The position numbers and the translations under genes are program-made. DNA of 64,000 nucleotides from an uncultured Litoreibacter sp. (GTDB taxonomy: Bacteria; Pseudomonadota; Alphaproteobacteria; Rhodobacterales; Rhodobacteraceae): assembly GCA_947494435.1 (NCBI GenBank), contig CANLUY010000001.1, forward strand, positions 1,292,001-1,356,000. Direction: 5' to 3'. Positions 25,760-35,859 of the stretch are shown piece after piece (position 1 is the first letter of the stretch; the number at the start of each line of letters is the position of its first letter). Below the pieces are notes generated by a model. It was not told the origin of the DNA, did not search any database, and worked only from the letters and a program-made list of their open reading frames with translations.

Positions 25760-26269
25760 TTAAGGCAGCCAAAGTTCCGGCTGCTGCGAATAACTGATGT
25801 AAAGCGGGTGCTTCGGGTGGCCCGCTTTACTTAATCCCAGATGATAAAGATCGACCTGCGTTGCGCGCATCAAGGCCTCAACCTCCGGTCCGCGCGACAG
25901 ATGTTCGCCGTGCGTGCCCCACGCGCAAACAACGCGGTCACCCCAATGGCAGGCGTCAACGATAGCTCGATCATTCGCTGGGCCAATCGGATCCGCGGCC
26001 TTGCGCATCAATCGGGGGTCGGTGTCGCGCCACGCAAAGATATTGCAAACTCGAAACGCGCCGTATCCCAAAGTGCGCGCCCGTCGTTCGCAGCGTTCGA
26101 CCGTGGGGTCATTTTGTATCTCGGTGGCGGTAGAGGGGTTGAGCATAACGAAAGAGATTTTATCGCCCGCGCCATCCCACACACGGGTCAGGTCGTAGCG
26201 ATAACGTTCACAGTCAGAATATGTCGCCGTACTGGCTGCGTCGTCTTTAAGATGGGTACGCGTGATCAT
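25760..26269 (-). CDS. DUF1643 protein
   Basis: A 169-residue cytosolic protein of the DUF1643 family, function unknown. Typical sequence includes RYRYDLTRVWD, ISFVMLNPSTA, DPTVERCERRARTLGYG, VCNIFAWRDTDP and VVCAWGTHG. Start at MITRTHLKDDA, 12 codons inside the open frame. It ends 19 bases from the RTX stop (convergent) and lies 40 bases after a membrane-protein gene in the same orientation. Confidence 0.85.
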   Translation of the reverse strand: MITRTHLKDDAASTATYSDCERYRYDLTRVWDGAGDKISFVMLNPSTATEIQNDPTVERCERRARTLGYGAFRVCNIFAWRDTDPRLMRKAADPIGPANDRAIVDACHWGDRVVCAWGTHGEHLSRGPEVEALMRATQVDLYHLGLSKAGHPKHPLYISYSQQPELWLP

Positions 26270-26308
26270 GGCCCGCCTTGTGGCAGGCCATGATCTTGGC
26301 GGCAAGAC

Positions 26309-26788
26309 TTAGACCGTGAGTGGTGTGCTTGCCTGTGTGCGTGGTTTCAGCTCGATTACTGCAGCGAGGACGACGGCGTAGAGGATATGCCCCCATAGCG
26401 CGACCCATGTGATGCCGGTCCAGCCGAGGAAGGGCTTGTTCCCTGCGATGAGGTGCGCAATTCCGTAAAGCGCAAACACCCACAGCCCGATGCCGTATAC
26501 GACGGCGGTAATGCCCCAGTGTAATTTTGGCATGAATTTTTGCTGAATTGGACGGGCCACCAGAACCCAACCCAGAGAATAGATCAGCAGTCCGTTTAAG
26601 ATATGAACAATGTCGCCAATACCCTTCGGCGCCGCGCCGAATACGGTTTTAATTGTAGCTTGCGCGAGCCCCACGGGTGCGAGTTTTGCGTAGCCCAGCA
26701 ATGGGGAAAGCCCTTGACCGAAAAGATCAAAAGCAAGGGTGGCAAGTGCGCCAGCGGTGAGAACAGTCCAGATATTTGTGCGTGTCAT
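26309..26788 (-). CDS. Uncharacterised four-helix membrane protein
   Basis: About 159 residues with four hydrophobic segments (roughly 7-25, 55-75, 90-115 and 128-148). I do not recognise a family with certainty. Conserved-looking features are an opening FDLFGQGLSPLLG, LNGLLIYSLGWVLVARP, and a glycine/tryptophan-rich GWTGITWVALWGHILYAV. The start MTRTNIWTVLTAG has AGGAC upstream. It probably forms a two-gene unit with the DUF1643 gene. Confidence 0.75.
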   Translation of the reverse strand: MTRTNIWTVLTAGALATLAFDLFGQGLSPLLGYAKLAPVGLAQATIKTVFGAAPKGIGDIVHILNGLLIYSLGWVLVARPIQQKFMPKLHWGITAVVYGIGLWVFALYGIAHLIAGNKPFLGWTGITWVALWGHILYAVVLAAVIELKPRTQASTPLTV

Positions 26789-26993
26789 GATGTGAGGTCC
26801 TTGAATGCGGTGATATATGTTGGGGACCGTTCTAGCGGTCAGCGTGCCGCCAGAGATACCCACCTCACGGGGACCTTATCCGTTTGGTGTTTCCGTGAAG
26901 CCAACTGTAACAATTCAGGCTGCAGATCGCGTTTCGGCGACAATCCTGCGAAGTCTTTTGTGCATTTGCGCACCAATTTGTAACAATAGGCGT

Positions 26994-27911
26994 TCAGCCT
27001 ATCTTTTTTGCTGCGAAGACTCGGCTGGGATGAAGCTCACCTGCTTTGTATCTCCCAACAGCAACGGCAGCGCCGTCTAAAGAGGCCCAAGCCTCATCAC
27101 CGTATTCAACATTTGATGCGAGGACCATTCCGGGATTGCCATTTCTTAGTTTTGTCGCGCCGTCATGCGTCGTGGCAAGTTCGGGTAGATCGGCAAGGCC
27201 CGTTTCAAGGGGCAGAAGCAATGCATCAATCTCAGGCGTTTTTGCCAGCTCGTCTATTTGGGTAATCGTTACTGCGTCTTCTAGCTCGAAGGGGCCTGAC
27301 CAGACACGCCGCAATTCTTTGACATGACCAAGACACCCCAATGCGTCTCCAAGGTCGCGCGCTATTGAGCGGACATAGCCACCTTTTCCGCAGACCATAT
27401 GAAGTATGACATGGTCACCATCTGGCCGTTCGACAAAGGATAGCTCATCCACATAGAGCGGCCGTGGTTGCAGCTCTACATCCTCCCCACCGCGCGAAAG
27501 CGCGTAAGCTCGCTTTCCATCAACTTTAACCGCAGAGAATTTTGGTGGAACTTGCATGACGTCACCAGTGAATGCCCCAAGTGCGTCGATGATCTCCTGA
27601 TCGCTTGGGCGTTCTTCAGAAGTCGCAATAACCTCGCCTTCTGTGTCATCAGTATTGGTTGCCGCGCCCAGCCTGACTGTGAAATCATACGCCTTCAAAG
27701 CGTCTGTGATGTAGGGAACGGTTTTTGTGGCTTCCCCAAGAGCGACCGCAAGTATACCCGTCGCTTCCGGGTCAAGTGTCCCGGCGTGACCCGCCTTATT
27801 GGCATTGAAGGCCCAGCGTACTTTGCCAACAAGGTTGTTGGAACTCACGCCAGCGGGCTTATCAATGACAAGCCAACCTGAAATATCGCGACCTTTTTTG
27901 CGGCGTGCCAC
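26994..27911 (-). CDS. truB: tRNA pseudouridine(55) synthase
   Basis: A 305-residue enzyme that makes pseudouridine 55 in the T-loop of tRNAs. The N-terminal motif [13 protein letters not shown] and the catalytic [14 protein letters not shown] (essential Asp in TLDPEA) are intact, followed by [33 protein letters not shown] and a C-terminal PUA-like domain. It lies downstream of rbfA as in most bacteria, but with a phosphodiester glycosidase gene inserted between them. Confidence 0.97.
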   Translation of the reverse strand: MARRKKGRDISGWLVIDKPAGVSSNNLVGKVRWAFNANKAGHAGTLDPEATGILAVALGEATKTVPYITDALKAYDFTVRLGAATNTDDTEGEVIATSEERPSDQEIIDALGAFTGDVMQVPPKFSAVKVDGKRAYALSRGGEDVELQPRPLYVDELSFVERPDGDHVILHMVCGKGGYVRSIARDLGDALGCLGHVKELRRVWSGPFELEDAVTITQIDELAKTPEIDALLLPLETGLADLPELATTHDGATKLRNGNPGMVLASNVEYGDEAWASLDGAAVAVGRYKAGELHPSRVFAAKKIG

Positions 27912-27969
27912 GTTTCAACATCCTTCATATTCGCTAAAGCGCGCGTGCTATCGGTGCAATTGCGTCGCG

Positions 27970-28698
27970 TCAATGCTTGGCTACAACACCCAGAATAGGA
28001 CCCATGCGCGCGCCACTGTCTTCACGGCTTAACTCATCCGCGAACAATCTTGAGATTGTCCCATCAAGGAACAAGGCGTTTGGCGCTTTTAGCACGTCGC
28101 GAAATAGCGTGGCGAAATCGTGGAAACGGACCGTATTGTCCGAAATGGCAAAGTACGTTGTTCCGGCAGCATCTACACCAATGCCGTTACGCCATTTTTT
28201 CGAGGGGCTATCGGCAAGAAACTTTGGATGTAACTGGCCATTGATGACCAGCATAGGGCCTGACTGCGTGGCAATCCGACAGTCGAGCCCTGCGTCTTGG
28301 AACTCCAGACTTTGCATGACGATCGCTGTGTCCCCTGCCACGCAGAAAACCCCATTGGGCAACAAACCGAAATTGCCGGGACCTTCCTTTGTCATCAAGC
28401 TTTGCTGCTGACCCTGATCGTTAATAAACAAGCCTACAGCGCGCCGATCATCGTGGTACATCCCACCATTCATTGCAAACGCAAGCTTAAGGCCGTCTTG
28501 AGCGAGCTCCTCATTCAGCGCGCGAAAGTCACCGTATATCTCTCCGGTCTCATCGAGCAGCCAAAGACCGATGCGCGATGCGTCATCCACAGCGCAAACG
28601 GTGTAGTCATCGCCGAAGTGGTTGAACTGTTTGCAGCTCTCAGCCTGTCCGCCAGTGGCGATAAGGCTGAGTAGGGCGGCAAACAGAACCCTAGGCAT
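27970..28698 (-). CDS. Exported phosphodiester glycosidase-family protein
   Basis: A 242-residue protein with a Sec signal ([21 protein letters not shown]). The rest matches the DUF2233/NAGPA fold, whose human member removes N-acetylglucosamine from phosphodiester-linked sugars. Visible motifs are [44 protein letters not shown] and [17 protein letters not shown]. It overlaps the end of rbfA by 8 bases and so is coupled to it. Bacterial substrate unknown. Confidence 0.85.
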   Translation of the reverse strand: MPRVLFAALLSLIATGGQAESCKQFNHFGDDYTVCAVDDASRIGLWLLDETGEIYGDFRALNEELAQDGLKLAFAMNGGMYHDDRRAVGLFINDQGQQQSLMTKEGPGNFGLLPNGVFCVAGDTAIVMQSLEFQDAGLDCRIATQSGPMLVINGQLHPKFLADSPSKKWRNGIGVDAAGTTYFAISDNTVRFHDFATLFRDVLKAPNALFLDGTISRLFADELSREDSGARMGPILGVVAKH

Positions 28699-29116
28699 CG
28701 CCGCTTCCTTCGCTCGGCGCTTCGTTTTCTAGATCGCGGCGAACGTTGTCTTGATTCAAAAGGCGGTTTGTCTCGTCCATGCGGTCGAAGGTTTCATCCA
28801 GAACAAATCGTAAGTCTGGTGTGTGCTTCGTTGTCATTTCTTTAGACAGCAATCGGCGCAGTTCGCCTTTGTTTTTGGCCAGTGCCGCAATTGCCTCTTC
28901 TTTGCCTTTGCCGCCTAGCGGAAGGACATAGGCAGTCGCGATAGATAAATCCGGCGTCACCCGGACTTCTGAGACGGTGATCGACATACGGTTTAGATCA
29001 GGGTCATGCACGTCACCCCGCAGCAGGACGTCTGACAATGTCCGACGGATCAACTCGCCGACACGAAGCTGTCGTTGGGAGGTTCCGCCACCAGAGAATT
29101 TCTTGTTCTTTGCCAT
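28691..29116 (-). CDS. rbfA: Ribosome-binding factor A
   Basis: A 141-residue KH-fold factor for 30S maturation, acting on the 16S 5' end (helix 1). Characteristic sequence: [41 protein letters not shown] and [19 protein letters not shown]. The start [11 protein letters not shown] is preferred over one three codons upstream. First gene of the leftward rbfA, glycosidase, truB set; divergent from dapB with 76 bases between starts. Confidence 0.95.
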   Translation of the reverse strand: MAKNKKFSGGGTSQRQLRVGELIRRTLSDVLLRGDVHDPDLNRMSITVSEVRVTPDLSIATAYVLPLGGKGKEEAIAALAKNKGELRRLLSKEMTTKHTPDLRFVLDETFDRMDETNRLLNQDNVRRDLENEAPSEGSGDA

Positions 29117-29192
29117 GGCAGCCACTTAAGCCCCTTGCTTGCCCCTTGCAATGGGTCCTACATCACGGACGAGTTCAAATGAAGGAAATGCT

Positions 29193-30002
29193 ATGTCCAG
29201 CTTGCCGGGAATTGTGGTTACGGGCGCTTCGGGTCGTATGGGCCAGATGCTAATCTCTGCTGTGCTGGCTTCGGACAAATGTCGTCTGGTTGGCGTAACT
29301 GAACGGGAGGGCCACGATTGGGTCGGTAATGATCTTGGCACTTGCATGGGAGGGGCCGCTTCGGGCGTGCCAGTTGTGTCTGACGCAATCGAGGTTGTGA
29401 AGGACGCCCAAGCGATCATTGATTTTACCTCACCTGCAGCCACGGTTGCACATGCCGAATTGGCGGCCCAAGCCCGCGCGGTGCATGTCATTGGAACAAC
29501 CGGTATGACTGACGAGGATATCGCGAAGGTCGATGCTGCGGCTCGCCATGCGCCCATTATTCGCGCGGGTAACATGAGCCTTGGTGTTAACTTGCTGACG
29601 AAACTGACGCGGATGGTTGCGCAGGCGTTGGACGAGGATTTTGACGTTGAAATCGTCGAAGCGCACCACCGCCACAAGGTTGATGCCCCATCGGGAACCG
29701 CATTGATGCTCGGCGAAGCAGCTGCCGAAGGACGCGGTGTCTCTTTATCGGATGTCCGCGACAGTGGGCGCGATGGCATTACTGGCGCGCGCAAAGCCGG
29801 TGATATCGGGTTCACAGCAATTCGTGGTGGCGACGTCGTTGGTGAGCATGATGTAATTTTTGCGGCAGACGGCGAGAGGATCGTTCTGCGGCACCTTGCG
29901 ACAGATCGTGCGATCTTTTCACGGGGGGCTTTGAAGGCTGCTCTTTGGGGGCAGGGGAAAGCGCCAGGTCATTACGATATGATGGACGTGCTTGGTCTCT
30001 AG
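29193..30002 (+). CDS. dapB: 4-hydroxy-tetrahydrodipicolinate reductase
   Basis: A 269-residue enzyme of the lysine/diaminopimelate pathway, reducing hydroxy-tetrahydrodipicolinate with NAD(P)H. The nucleotide-binding motif is [12 protein letters not shown], followed by [13 protein letters not shown] and [13 protein letters not shown]. The catalytic stretch [16 protein letters not shown] carries the active-site His and Lys. Start at MSSLPGIVV with GAAGGA upstream. Two small secreted paralogues follow. Confidence 0.97.
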   Translation: MSSLPGIVVTGASGRMGQMLISAVLASDKCRLVGVTEREGHDWVGNDLGTCMGGAASGVPVVSDAIEVVKDAQAIIDFTSPAATVAHAELAAQARAVHVIGTTGMTDEDIAKVDAAARHAPIIRAGNMSLGVNLLTKLTRMVAQALDEDFDVEIVEAHHRHKVDAPSGTALMLGEAAAEGRGVSLSDVRDSGRDGITGARKAGDIGFTAIRGGDVVGEHDVIFAADGERIVLRHLATDRAIFSRGALKAALWGQGKAPGHYDMMDVLGL

Positions 30003-30077
30003 CAAGAAATTCTGACCTTTTTTGAAACTGAATCGGGTTTCACTGCGTATGTAGTGCATAACCACCGGAGAAATTCG

Positions 30078-30443
30078 ATGTCAGCCATTCGCAAACTATG
30101 CGTGCTCGGTGCGCTCTGTGCCACGCTCACGGCGCCGCTCGCAGCACATGCGTTCGAAAAAGTTAAATCGCGCGATCAGTTTCTGGAGATTGTGCAAGGC
30201 AAAGATCTGCGTTTGACTGGTATCAAAGTCAACGTAACGCCGTCTGGACAAATCAAAGGTCGTGCCTACGGCTTTGGTGTAAGCGGTGAATGGCAGTGGC
30301 GGAATGGGTATTTTTGTCGGTCGCTCTTCTGGGGCAAAACTGACCTAGGCCCGAACTGCCAGCAAGTCGAAGTTCAAGGCAACACGATACGCTTTACGTC
30401 TGACAAAGGCACAGGCCAATTTGCTGACCTAAAAATGCGGTGA
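30078..30443 (+). CDS. Small secreted protein, copy 1 of a tandem pair
   Basis: A 121-residue protein with a signal peptide ending AAHA. The mature part reads FLEIVQGKDLRLTGIKV, SGQIKGRAYGFGVSGEWQW, NGYFCRSLFWGKTDLGPNC. Two cysteines probably form a disulphide. It is clearly paralogous to the next gene across the whole length. I recall such proteins being labelled dihydrodipicolinate reductase in some genomes, which their size and lack of a Rossmann fold rule out. GGAG lies 7 bases before the chosen ATG. Function unknown. Confidence 0.85.
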   Translation: MSAIRKLCVLGALCATLTAPLAAHAFEKVKSRDQFLEIVQGKDLRLTGIKVNVTPSGQIKGRAYGFGVSGEWQWRNGYFCRSLFWGKTDLGPNCQQVEVQGNTIRFTSDKGTGQFADLKMR

Positions 30444-30543
30444 TGTCGCATTCTTTGCGACCAGCGCAATTTTTCCGACACCCCACGCATCGCAATCGTT
30501 TTGGCTAATCTGACTTCAACGCAACACGTTGGAGATCAGACCC

Positions 30544-30912
30544 ATGAAAGCTGCCCGCAACATCATAACCGCACTCACAATCGTAACCGCTTTGGCTGCG
30601 CCTGCCGCGGCACAAGCTGGCTTCACACCAGTGACCACGAAAACTGAATTTCTCAAGATAATCAGTGGTAAAAACCTGAAATATTCAGGTGCCTCGATCC
30701 ACCTCAGCTCTGCCGGACAAATCAAAGGCAAAGCCTATGGAAAGCAGGTTACCGGCACATGGCAGTGGAAGGGCGGATACTTTTGCCGGTCCATTATGTG
30801 GGGTAGCCGCGACCTCGGCCCTAATTGTGAAGTTGTGAAAGTTGACGGCAACATCCTGCGCTTCATCACAGACCATGGAAAAGGCAAACGGGCGGATATG
30901 TCGCTACGCTGA
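30544..30912 (+). CDS. Small secreted protein, copy 2 of a tandem pair
   Basis: A 122-residue paralogue of the preceding gene. A signal peptide ends PAAAQA. The core repeats the same landmarks, FLKIISGKNLKYSGASI, SAGQIKGKAYGKQVTGTWQW, GGYFCRSIMWGSRDLGPNC, with both cysteines kept. It is separated from copy 1 by 100 bases carrying its own ribosome site (GGAG before the ATG), and ends 4 bases before the convergent DUF1674 gene. Confidence 0.85.
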   Translation: MKAARNIITALTIVTALAAPAAAQAGFTPVTTKTEFLKIISGKNLKYSGASIHLSSAGQIKGKAYGKQVTGTWQWKGGYFCRSIMWGSRDLGPNCEVVKVDGNILRFITDHGKGKRADMSLR

Positions 30913-30915
30913 TAC

Positions 30916-31095
30916 TCAGAAGTCGACCGCTATGCCTTTTTTCTCCCAATCGCCATAGCGTACAGGCTCGGGGCCGTCCCTCCCCCCAAGCTCGGTCGGC
31001 AACTCAAGTTCTTTAGCGGCAGCACGGCGCGCCTCAGCTTCGGCTAGGGCGCGTTTTGCCGCGTCGGGCAAGTCTTTTTCTGGTTCTTTACTCAT
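30916..31095 (-). CDS. DUF1674 / SdhAF4-like protein
   Basis: A 59-residue protein. The C-terminus GGRDGPEPVRYGDWEKKGI is the DUF1674 signature shared with eukaryotic succinate dehydrogenase assembly factor 4, which helps flavinylated SdhA assemble. The N-terminal half is a charged alanine-rich helix. AGGAGG ends only one base before this ATG, far closer than usual, and no alternative in-frame start exists nearby. Divergent from the RsmB-like gene. Role in SDH assembly is inferred from family. Confidence 0.85.
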   Translation of the reverse strand: MSKEPEKDLPDAAKRALAEAEARRAAAKELELPTELGGRDGPEPVRYGDWEKKGIAVDF

Positions 31096-31132
31096 CCCTC
31101 CTGATATACGCCCCGAATGACAGGAGACAAGT

Positions 31133-32428
31133 ATGGCCAAATCTGACAGCTCTGCATTTGCGGCTCGAGAAGGGGCGTTGGGTTTTCTCAGCGGTGTGAT
31201 GGAAGATCGCGAACAGATGTCTGATCTGATGCGTGGGATTGGGCCTTTGTCCGGGTTGGGACCGGCTGATAAAGCTAGAGCGCAAAGGCTGGCCTTGTCT
31301 GTGTTGCGAAATGTAAGTCGCGCCGATGCGGTGATCGCGCAATATGTTGAGAAATTGCCCCCTGTTCCTGCATTGAATGTATTGCGGCTTGCCGTGGTTG
31401 AATTGTTAGTCGAAGGCGAGGCAGCACATGGCGTGGTAGATTCCTCCGTCACTTTGATGCGACGCAATCGCCAGTCGCGAAAAATGTCCGGTCTTGCAAA
31501 TGCAGTACTTCGCAAGGTGTCGACAGAAGGCGCCGAATTTTGGAAAACCCTCCCGACGCCAACTCTGCCCAAATGGCTAAGGCGCCGGATCGTGCATATT
31601 TTTAATGAAGAAATCGTACAATCTATCGAAGCTGCGCATCTTGAAGGCGCGCCATTGGACCTGACGCCGAAAGACCCAGCGCATGCACCCGCTATCGCAC
31701 AGGCATTGGATGGGGAAGTGCTTCCGACTGGCTCAGTTCGGCTGAAGCAACCGGGCCAAGTGTCCGAGTTGAAGGGCTTCAAGGCAGGCGACTGGTGGGT
31801 GCAAGATGCGGGTGCGGCATTGGCCGTTAAACTGCTTGCTCCGCAGCCGGGTGAAGATATCCTCGACTTTTGTGCAGCCCCGGGCGGCAAAACAATGCAA
31901 CTTGCGGCAGCTGGGGCAAATGTCACCGCACTTGATGTCAGCAAAAAGCGCATGGCCACGGTTGAAGAAAACCTTGTTCGGACCGGGTTAACTGCGGAAT
32001 TGATCATTGCAGACGGATTAGAATGGGAAGCATCGCAGTTTTACGATGCAATCTTGCTTGACGCGCCGTGTTCTGCGACGGGAACAATTCGTCGGCATCC
32101 TGATCTTCCATTTGCCAAAACTGGCAAAGACTTGGACGAATTGTTTGCGCTGCAAGAGGCGATGATAGACCGCGCGCTCATCGCCCTGAAACCGGGGGGG
32201 CGGTTGGTTTACTGTACATGCTCGCTCCTGACCGAAGAGGGTGAACGCCAAGCCAAGACGGCTATAGCACGCCACGGGTTGAGTGAAATTCCACCTGACC
32301 CACAATCCCTAGGTATTGATCCAGCATGGTTGCACCCAAACGGAGGTATCCGATTGCGCCCTGACTATTTTGCACAGTGTGGCGGAATGGACGGCTTTTT
32401 CATGATTTCGCTTCGCAAGCCAGGCTAA
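31133..32428 (+). CDS. RsmB/NOP-family RNA cytosine-C5 methyltransferase
   Basis: A 431-residue protein with an N-terminal NusB-like helical domain (about 1-150) and a C-terminal SAM methyltransferase. SAM motif I reads ILDFCAAPGGKTMQLA. The two cysteines of the m5C mechanism lie in LLDAPCSATGTIRRHPD and YCTCSLLTEEGE. This is the layout of RsmB, which methylates 16S rRNA C967. AGGAG precedes the ATG. Followed in order by a heparinase-like gene and purH. Confidence 0.88.
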   Translation: MAKSDSSAFAAREGALGFLSGVMEDREQMSDLMRGIGPLSGLGPADKARAQRLALSVLRNVSRADAVIAQYVEKLPPVPALNVLRLAVVELLVEGEAAHGVVDSSVTLMRRNRQSRKMSGLANAVLRKVSTEGAEFWKTLPTPTLPKWLRRRIVHIFNEEIVQSIEAAHLEGAPLDLTPKDPAHAPAIAQALDGEVLPTGSVRLKQPGQVSELKGFKAGDWWVQDAGAALAVKLLAPQPGEDILDFCAAPGGKTMQLAAAGANVTALDVSKKRMATVEENLVRTGLTAELIIADGLEWEASQFYDAILLDAPCSATGTIRRHPDLPFAKTGKDLDELFALQEAMIDRALIALKPGGRLVYCTCSLLTEEGERQAKTAIARHGLSEIPPDPQSLGIDPAWLHPNGGIRLRPDYFAQCGGMDGFFMISLRKPG

Positions 32429-32495
32429 GCGGTGACAAGTCCACCACCGGCTCGTTAAGAATTACCCCAACAATAACAAGCATGAAGTTGCTGAA

Positions 32496-34247
32496 ATGAG
32501 CATTGGGGCACAAAGAACTCTGCCGCCAGAATTGGGTCAGAAGATCACCTTTATGGACCGCGTTCACGCGCGCCTAAGCGGTATGCGCACGCAGGTGACC
32601 GGGTTCGTTTATCAACCAGAACCACGCTCCATGGGGTCTTATGCGAAAGGCAAGCAGCTCGTGGCTGGTAACTTGCAGTTCGGCGGACATCTGGTCCAAC
32701 ACCCCGGCGTCAGCCTTTGGGACATTGATGCTCCTGATGCGGCCTTTGCAGCAGAATTGAACGGTTTTGCATGGCTGGACGATTTGGCTGCCGTCAATGA
32801 TGGGTCAAGCCGTAGGCTCGCGCAGGATTGGGTCATGACTTGGATTGCGAGGCAAGACGGCGGAAAGGGTGCGGGTTGGTCTCCTGATTTGACAGGTAGA
32901 CGTCTAATCCGCTGGATTCATCACGCGATCTTTTTGATGAACGGCCAATCAATTGAGAACAACGAAGTATATTTCAGGTCTCTGGGTCAACAAACAGCGT
33001 TCCTGCGACGTAGATGGCCAGTCGCAGTTCCGGGTTTGCCACGGTTCGAAGCACTGACAGGGCTACTTTACGCCGGTATTTCGTTGAACGGTGCAGAGCA
33101 TCATATCGCTGCGGCGAGTAAAGCGCTTGCCCAAGAGTGCGAACGGGAGATCGACGATCAAGGCGGAATGTCGACTCGCAACCCAGAAGAACTCTTGGAA
33201 GTGTACACCCTGCTGAGTTGGGCCGATGCTGCTGTGCGCGGTGCAGGCAGAGAGCCGTTGCGCGGACACCGTGAAGCGATGGAACGCATTGCGCCTGCAT
33301 TATTGGCGCTGCGACATGAAGATGGACGGCTTGCAAGGTTTCATGGTGGCGGCGCAGGGCAAAGCGGTCGGCTGGACCGAGTTTTGAAAGGCGCGCAGGT
33401 TGCAATGCTTCCGCCCGACAGCCTTGCCATGGGCTTCGCACGGTTGAGTTGTGGAAGCACCAGCCTTGTGTCTGATGTGTCAAAACCTCCCAAACGCAAA
33501 TCCTCGCTGAACGCCCATGCCAGTACTTTAGCGTTCGAGCTGACCTCTGCCCGCAGACAGGTCATTGTGAATTGCGGATCAGGCGCACCATTCGGAATCG
33601 AGTGGCGCCGCGCAGGTCGTGCCACCCCATCGCATTCAACACTCTCCATTGACGGTGTGTCGTCGGCTAAATTGCGCGCAAGCCCCGATGGTGAAATTCT
33701 AGCAGGTGGGCCGACTGCTGTACGAGTGTCGCACGCCTCTGACGAGACAGGAATGCGTCTTATGGCGAGCCATGACGGCTATGCAAAAGCCTATGGCCTA
33801 ACCCACGTTCGTAAGCTCGACCTAAGCGCTGATGGGCGTACTCTGCAGGGGGAAGATTCGCTTGCAGCGCTGTCGGACATGGATCGATCCGTTTTTGAAC
33901 GATACATGGACCAGAATGAGCTGGAAGGTGTCGGGTATTCCATCCGTTTTCACCTGCATCCGGAAGTTGAAGCTTCGCTCGACATGGGTGGCAGTGCGGT
34001 GTCATTGGCGCTGCAAAATGGTGAGATTTGGGTTTTCCGCTGTTCCGGCAAGGTCGAAATGCGTGTTGAGGCGAGTGTTTTTCTAGAAAAAGGGCGATTA
34101 AAGCCGCGTGCAAGCCAACAGATCGTTTTAACTTCCCGAGTGATGGAGTATGCGGGCCGGGTCAGTTGGAATTTGGCCAAGGCGCAAGACATTCCGTCTT
34201 ACGTGCGCGACTTTGAGCAGGATTTGCGGCTGGCGTTGGATAAATAG
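32496..34247 (+). CDS. Heparinase II/III-family protein
   Basis: A 583-residue protein: an alpha-helical toroid N-terminal half (WVMTWIARQDGG, LTGRRLIRWIHHAIFL, then ISLNGAEHHIA) and a beta-sandwich C-terminal half (RQVIVNCGSG, ATPSHSTLSIDG, VMEYAGRVSWNLAKAQD). This is the heparinase II/III layout of uronate polysaccharide lyases. No signal peptide is evident, which is odd for a secreted lyase. It sits between the RsmB-like gene and purH with 24 bases to purH. Substrate unknown. Confidence 0.85.
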   Translation: MSIGAQRTLPPELGQKITFMDRVHARLSGMRTQVTGFVYQPEPRSMGSYAKGKQLVAGNLQFGGHLVQHPGVSLWDIDAPDAAFAAELNGFAWLDDLAAVNDGSSRRLAQDWVMTWIARQDGGKGAGWSPDLTGRRLIRWIHHAIFLMNGQSIENNEVYFRSLGQQTAFLRRRWPVAVPGLPRFEALTGLLYAGISLNGAEHHIAAASKALAQECEREIDDQGGMSTRNPEELLEVYTLLSWADAAVRGAGREPLRGHREAMERIAPALLALRHEDGRLARFHGGGAGQSGRLDRVLKGAQVAMLPPDSLAMGFARLSCGSTSLVSDVSKPPKRKSSLNAHASTLAFELTSARRQVIVNCGSGAPFGIEWRRAGRATPSHSTLSIDGVSSAKLRASPDGEILAGGPTAVRVSHASDETGMRLMASHDGYAKAYGLTHVRKLDLSADGRTLQGEDSLAALSDMDRSVFERYMDQNELEGVGYSIRFHLHPEVEASLDMGGSAVSLALQNGEIWVFRCSGKVEMRVEASVFLEKGRLKPRASQQIVLTSRVMEYAGRVSWNLAKAQDIPSYVRDFEQDLRLALDK

Positions 34248-34271
34248 CTGCTGACCCGACAAAGGATTTCC

Positions 34272-35858
34272 ATGACCGATCTCGCGCCCCTCCGCCGCGC
34301 CCTGCTTTCTGTATCTGACAAAACCGGCCTGCTTGACCTCGGGCGTGCGCTTTCTGAGCGTGGTGTTGAGCTGCTGTCAACTGGGGGTTCTGCAGGCGCC
34401 TTGCGCGATGCGGGGCTTACAGTAACAGACGTCGCAGACATCACGGGTTTTCCGGAGATGATGGACGGTCGTGTCAAAACACTTCACCCTGCCGTTCACG
34501 GCGGTCTGCTCGCTTTGCGTGATGATCAAAGCCATGTTGCTGCGATGGACGAGCACGATATCGGTCCAATCGATCTGTTGGTCGTCAACCTTTATCCGTT
34601 TGAAGAAACGGTCGCAAAGGGTGCGGACTATGACACGTGCATCGAGAACATTGATATCGGTGGCCCGGCGATGATCCGTGCTGCCTCCAAGAACCATAAA
34701 TTCGTCAGCGTCGTAACAGATGTGCAGGACTATGAGGTGCTATTGGCAGAGCTTGATGCCAATGATGGGCAGACAACATACGCGTTCCGTCAGCGTTTGG
34801 CATTGACGGCTTATTCGCGGACAGCGGCCTATGACGCAGCGGTTTCCGGCTGGATGGCTGCCGCATTGGGTGAAACGCCTCGCAGGCGAGCTGTGGCAGG
34901 AACCCTGGCCCAAACTCTGCGCTATGGTGAAAACCCGCACCAGTCTGCAGCGTTTTATGTTGATGGCAGCTCGCGTCCCGGCATCGCTACCGCGACGCAA
35001 CATCAAGGCAAAGAACTGTCCTACAACAATATCAACGATACTGATGCCGCTTTTGAGCTTGTCGCAGAATTCGATCCTGCTGATGGTCCTGCCGTTGCGA
35101 TCATCAAACACGCAAACCCATGCGGCGTTGCACGTGGTAAAACGGTGGCTGAGGCTTATGAGAAAGCCCTTCATTGCGATCAGACGTCGGCGTTCGGGGG
35201 CATTATTGCAGTGAATCAGCCGCTCGACGGCGAAACAGCTGAAGCGATCAGTGGCATTTTCACCGAGGTTGTTATTGCGCCCGGTGCTGACGCTGACGCT
35301 TTGGACATCTTCGGTAAGAAGAAAAATCTGCGCCTTTTGACGACCAACGGTTTGCCAGACGTTGGGGCCTCAAGCGTAACGTATCGTCAGGTTTCTGGTG
35401 GATTGCTGGTTCAGGACAAGGATGTCGGGCATATCTCGGCATCGGACTTGAAAGTTGTGACCAAACGCGCGCCAACAGATCAGGAGATTGCGGACCTGCT
35501 CTTTGCATGGACAGTTGCAAAACACGTGAAATCAAATGCTATTGTTTATGCGAAAAACGGAGCAACGGTCGGTGTCGGCGCTGGCCAGATGAGCCGTGTC
35601 GATTCAACGCGGATCGCAGCACGTAAAGCACAGGACATGGCGGAGGTTCTCGGACTTAGCGAAAGTCCAACAATCGGGTCAGTCGTCTCGTCAGATGCGT
35701 TTTTCCCCTTTGCAGATGGGTTGATCACTGCGGCCGAAGCTGGCGCGACGGCGCTGATACAACCCGGCGGCTCCATGCGTGATGATGAAGTAATAGCAGC
35801 GGCTGATGAACTTGGTCTAGCTATGGTCTTCACAGGTATGCGCCACTTCAGGCACTGA
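34272..35858 (+). CDS. purH: Bifunctional AICAR transformylase / IMP cyclohydrolase
   Basis: A 528-residue enzyme for the last two steps of IMP synthesis. The N-terminal MGS-like cyclohydrolase domain (about 1-150) includes [32 protein letters not shown] and [16 protein letters not shown]. The C-terminal transformylase domain includes [31 protein letters not shown] and [10 protein letters not shown] with the catalytic Lys-His pair. Full length. It ends one base before the lspA start. Confidence 0.98.
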   Translation: MTDLAPLRRALLSVSDKTGLLDLGRALSERGVELLSTGGSAGALRDAGLTVTDVADITGFPEMMDGRVKTLHPAVHGGLLALRDDQSHVAAMDEHDIGPIDLLVVNLYPFEETVAKGADYDTCIENIDIGGPAMIRAASKNHKFVSVVTDVQDYEVLLAELDANDGQTTYAFRQRLALTAYSRTAAYDAAVSGWMAAALGETPRRRAVAGTLAQTLRYGENPHQSAAFYVDGSSRPGIATATQHQGKELSYNNINDTDAAFELVAEFDPADGPAVAIIKHANPCGVARGKTVAEAYEKALHCDQTSAFGGIIAVNQPLDGETAEAISGIFTEVVIAPGADADALDIFGKKKNLRLLTTNGLPDVGASSVTYRQVSGGLLVQDKDVGHISASDLKVVTKRAPTDQEIADLLFAWTVAKHVKSNAIVYAKNGATVGVGAGQMSRVDSTRIAARKAQDMAEVLGLSESPTIGSVVSSDAFFPFADGLITAAEAGATALIQPGGSMRDDEVIAAADELGLAMVFTGMRHFRH

Positions 35859-35859
35859 C

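Noticed and set aside
31096-32007. Upstream extension of the DUF1674 frame to 363 codons
   Set aside because: It lies antisense to the RsmB-like gene; only the last 59 codons match the family.
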